The position numbers and the translations under genes were made by a program. Shown one piece after another: positions 61,557 to 64,000 of a stretch of DNA of 64,000 bases (its first letter is position 1; each line of letters starts with the position of its first letter). The stretch comes from Lutjanus erythropterus (taxonomy: Eukaryota; Chordata; Actinopteri; Lutjaniformes; Lutjanidae), in the NCBI GenBank assembly GCA_020091685.1, contig CM034591.1, positions 11,356,833 through 11,420,832 of the forward strand, given 5' to 3'. The notes beneath the pieces are model-generated. The model did not search any database and was not told the origin of the DNA. It saw only the letters and a program-made list of their open reading frames with translations.

Positions 61557-61889
61557 CTGTTGTGGTGAGAAACATGACAAGATCGAGATGGATCACAGAA
61601 AGACTTGCTTTGATATGAACTGTACTTCATCTGTAGAAGGCTACATTTTTAACAGAAGTATTTGTATTTTTTCCTTTCTCTATTACTTCTACTCCTTACA
61701 TTTCTTAAAAAAAAAGGTGTGTTCTTTTAGTCTTAGTGCATCTGAAGGGAATTACTGATTATTTTTATTTAACCTCATTGAGCGCTGCCCTCACAATGTC
61801 ACAAAAGACCAATTTCAACTTGAATGAATGGGACAATAACACATAGAAAAGATGAGTCCTTGGTGCATTCATTAGTCCATATCACACAT

Positions 61890-62420
61890 GACAGATGTAA
61901 CAAAATGAAACAAGATGAAAACAACATAAAAACATAACAAGTTGAAAACTATGTAAAAGACAAAAAAGACGTAACAAGATGAAAACAACATAACAGGATG
62001 AAAAAACATAAGACAACGATATGAAAAATTATGTGTAACAAGAAGAAAATGACACAAAAGACATAAGATGAAAACTATGTAAAAGGCAAAAAACATGTAA
62101 CAACATAACAGATGTAACAAGATGAAAAACGACATAAAAGACACAACAAGACAATGACAACTTAAAAGACATAACAAGATGAAAACTATGTAAAAGACGA
62201 ACAATATGAAAAATTATGTGAAAAAATAACAAGATGAAAATCCACATAATAAGGCATAACAATATGAAAAATGACATAAAAGATGTAACAATACCAAAAA
62301 TGACATAACACGATGTAAGAGATGAAAGAGATGGAACAAGATGGAAAAACATGTGACAAAGAAAAAAAAAAAAAAAAAAAAAAAACAGCATAAAAGACGT
62401 TACAAGATGAAAAAGTGTGT
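61890..62420. repeat. A-rich tandem repeat (AACAAGATGAAAAxxACATAAAAGACAT-like)
   Basis: Units of about 22-30 bases with the words AACAAGATGAAAA, ACATAAAAGAC and AAAACTATGTAAAAG recur some 20 times over 530 bp, ending at an A24 run (62,362-62,385). Strongly strand-asymmetric: the plus strand is purine-rich and A-rich. Long open frames on the minus strand here are artefacts of the repeat. Confidence 0.88.
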
Positions 62421-62480
62421 GAGACTCGATCACAGAGAGAAGGTGAGGTTTGCACAGAAACAGCTGGTAGAAATATCGTT

Positions 62481-62661
62481 AAGAGGGCAACTTTTTACTT
62501 TTGTACTTTGAGTAAATTTCAGAGCCTGAACTTTTTCACTTTTAATGGAGCAAGAAGTAAGATGTGGAATCAGTTCCTCTACTTTTACCAGTCTTTTTTG
62601 TTACACGTGTATCTGTACTTCTACTCGAGTAAAGAATGTGTCTACTTCTGTCACCTCTGCT
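62481..62661 (-). repeat. Teleost dispersed repeat fragment (CTTTTACTTTTGTACTTTGAGTA type)
   Basis: AACTTTTTACTTTTGTACTT, CTGTACTTCTACTCGAGTAA and a CACCTCTGCTG end form the opposite orientation of the 47,552-48,000 repeat type. Confidence 0.5.
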
Positions 62662-63049
62662 GAAGAAAGAGACTGAAACAGATGGAGAGATATTTTGAGC
62701 TTTGATACAGAGCATATTCAATTATTCTGGAGTAAAGAAGACAGAAGGAAGATTGAAAAGAGAAATCACAGACAGGCAGCTGGAGAGGTTTTATTCAGAC
62801 AAGTCCAAGCGCCATCCATCGCCAACGAGAGTAAAAAATTCAATATGACAATGAGATGAAAGTGTCCAGTGATCCTTCAGGAGAGGCAGGCAGAAAACTA
62901 ATTTCCATCCATATTTAAGAAAGATACGAGGCGTCGGCAGTAAACAAGGTCTCTCCTTTCTCCCAGAGCCATGAGGATGATAAACCTCAGCGGGGAATGA
63001 ATAGAGATGAGGAGAAGACGAATAGGCCGACTTCTGTTTACCCTCTTAG

Positions 63050-63800
63050 AAGTAAGGGTTCCAAAAGGGTTCTTCCTGCAGGGCTGAGGTTTTTTTAAAG
63101 AATGAGTTTGTCAGGGGTTCTTTGTAAGACTAGGGGTTCCATTAAGTTTCGTGCAAAGAACCCTACATTTGGCAGAAGAACTAATTCGTCAAGTTTTCCT
63201 ATTTGTACCATGATTTAAAGGGTTCTTGGTAGAACACCCTGGGTAGAGTTCTAAATAAAACCATCGTAATATAAAAGGGTTCTAACAAAGGTGGGCTCTG
63301 GATAAAATCTTTAGAGTATTAAAGTTTTATCAGGTGAATCTCCTTGGTGGGTTCTAGATAAAACCCTTAGAATCCATAAAAAGTTCTCTGTAGATCCCCT
63401 GAATGTAATCCAGATAAAACCCTTTGAATATAAGAAGGTTATCAGTAGAACCTCCCTGGTGGGGACATAGCGACATAGCACTCTTGGGATATAAAAAAGT
63501 TCTTCATAGAACTCCCAAAGAAGATTTTGGTCAGAACCCTTGGACTATAAAAAGGTTTTTGATAGAACCCCTGGGTGGGCTCTTGCCTTCTTCCTTTAGA
63601 GGGTGGAAACGTTCTGGATAGAACCCCCAGCAAGGGTCAGGGGTGGAAACATTACACCACGAAAGGGTTCTCTGTACTCTGTACTGTGCTATGCTGGGTT
63701 CTAGAACTATTTGAAAGGGATCTAAGTGGAATCTTTATAAAGGAGCCAAAAGGGTTCTATAGGGACAAGCCAAAGAATCCTGTATGGTTCTAGTTAGTGC
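63050..63800. repeat. Minisatellite of about 57-bp period with GGTTCT/AGAACC dyads
   Basis: Repeats of the pattern GGTTCT...AGAACCC...GGTGGGTTCTAGATAAAACC...TTAGAATATAAAA. Corresponding positions (63,311, 63,368, 63,422, 63,482, 63,539) give spacings of 54-60 bases. Each unit is self-complementary through GGTTCT and AGAACC. Degenerate at both ends. Confidence 0.85.
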
Positions 63801-64000
63801 CTTTATTTCTAAGAGTGTTCCACAATGAGCATCAGTGACAAAGACAAGTAATGAGGAACCTCAGATGATTTGGAGCGTCGAGGTCAAATCTGCATACAGT
63901 TTTATTCACTTAATGCAGTTGTGTTGAGCTCAAGCACTGAATGACTATTTTGCACCAATATGGCTTTCAATCAGGTTCATTTGGAACAAAGTTGGGAGGC

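Larger units (their letters stand above)
61557..64000 (-). other. chrna7: chrna7 intron 5 (partial)
   Basis: No exon 5 homology seen up to the window edge. Contents: two tandem arrays (61,890-62,420 and 63,050-63,800) and a dispersed repeat fragment (62,481-62,661). Confidence 0.7.

Noticed and set aside
62029..62455. 89-134 codon Phe/His/Ser-rich minus-strand frames
   Set aside because: Pure translations of the A-rich tandem array.

Overview
This window is nuclear DNA from a ray-finned fish, most likely a percomorph teleost. The reasons are interrupted vertebrate genes with GT-AG introns, moderately AT-rich composition, and many repeat families that I recognise as teleost DNA-transposon derivatives (hAT-like, TTAA-flanked, tRNA-SINE). 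The species cannot be named from the sequence.

Two protein-coding genes can be supported, both on the minus strand. The first is trip4 (activating signal cointegrator 1, ASC-1). Eleven exons are packed into 41,490-46,922. A twelfth exon, encoding part of the ASCH domain, lies alone at 2,411-2,513, about 39 kb further on. Reading frame, splice phase and protein homology all join these pieces: the 12 exons give 552 codons plus one base. The last short exon (about 20 codons in mammals) was not found and probably lies beyond the left edge. The second gene is a neuronal nicotinic acetylcholine receptor alpha-7 gene (chrna7). Its last five exons occupy 51,545-61,556; exons 1-5 lie beyond the right edge. 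The five exons carry the Cys-loop, the vicinal-cysteine loop C, the four membrane segments and the stop codon.

Layout: 1-2,410, trip4 final intron and/or 3' flank; 2,514-41,489, a single giant trip4 intron full of transposon remnants, with several blocks of more complex, apparently single-copy sequence; 41,490-46,922, compact trip4 exons; 46,923-51,544, trip4 promoter side and the spacer to chrna7; 51,545-61,556, chrna7 exons 10 to 6; 61,557-64,000, chrna7 intron 5 with two tandem arrays.

The most informative non-genic structures are: a four-copy tandem array of a roughly 0.75-0.8 kb unit (8,886-13,375) whose fourth copy was invaded by two hAT-like elements, one with a clean 8-bp target duplication; a near-perfect 47-bp-arm hairpin (22,778-22,895); a TTAA-flanked MITE nested in another TTAA-flanked MITE (57,060-58,655); and a 57-bp-period tandem array built of GGTTCT/AGAACC dyads (about 63,050-63,800). 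The two genes have no known joint pathway. TRIP4 acts in the ASCC complex in transcription and ribosome quality control; CHRNA7 is a plasma-membrane ligand-gated channel. I saw no convincing bacterial, viral, tRNA, rRNA or CRISPR feature.
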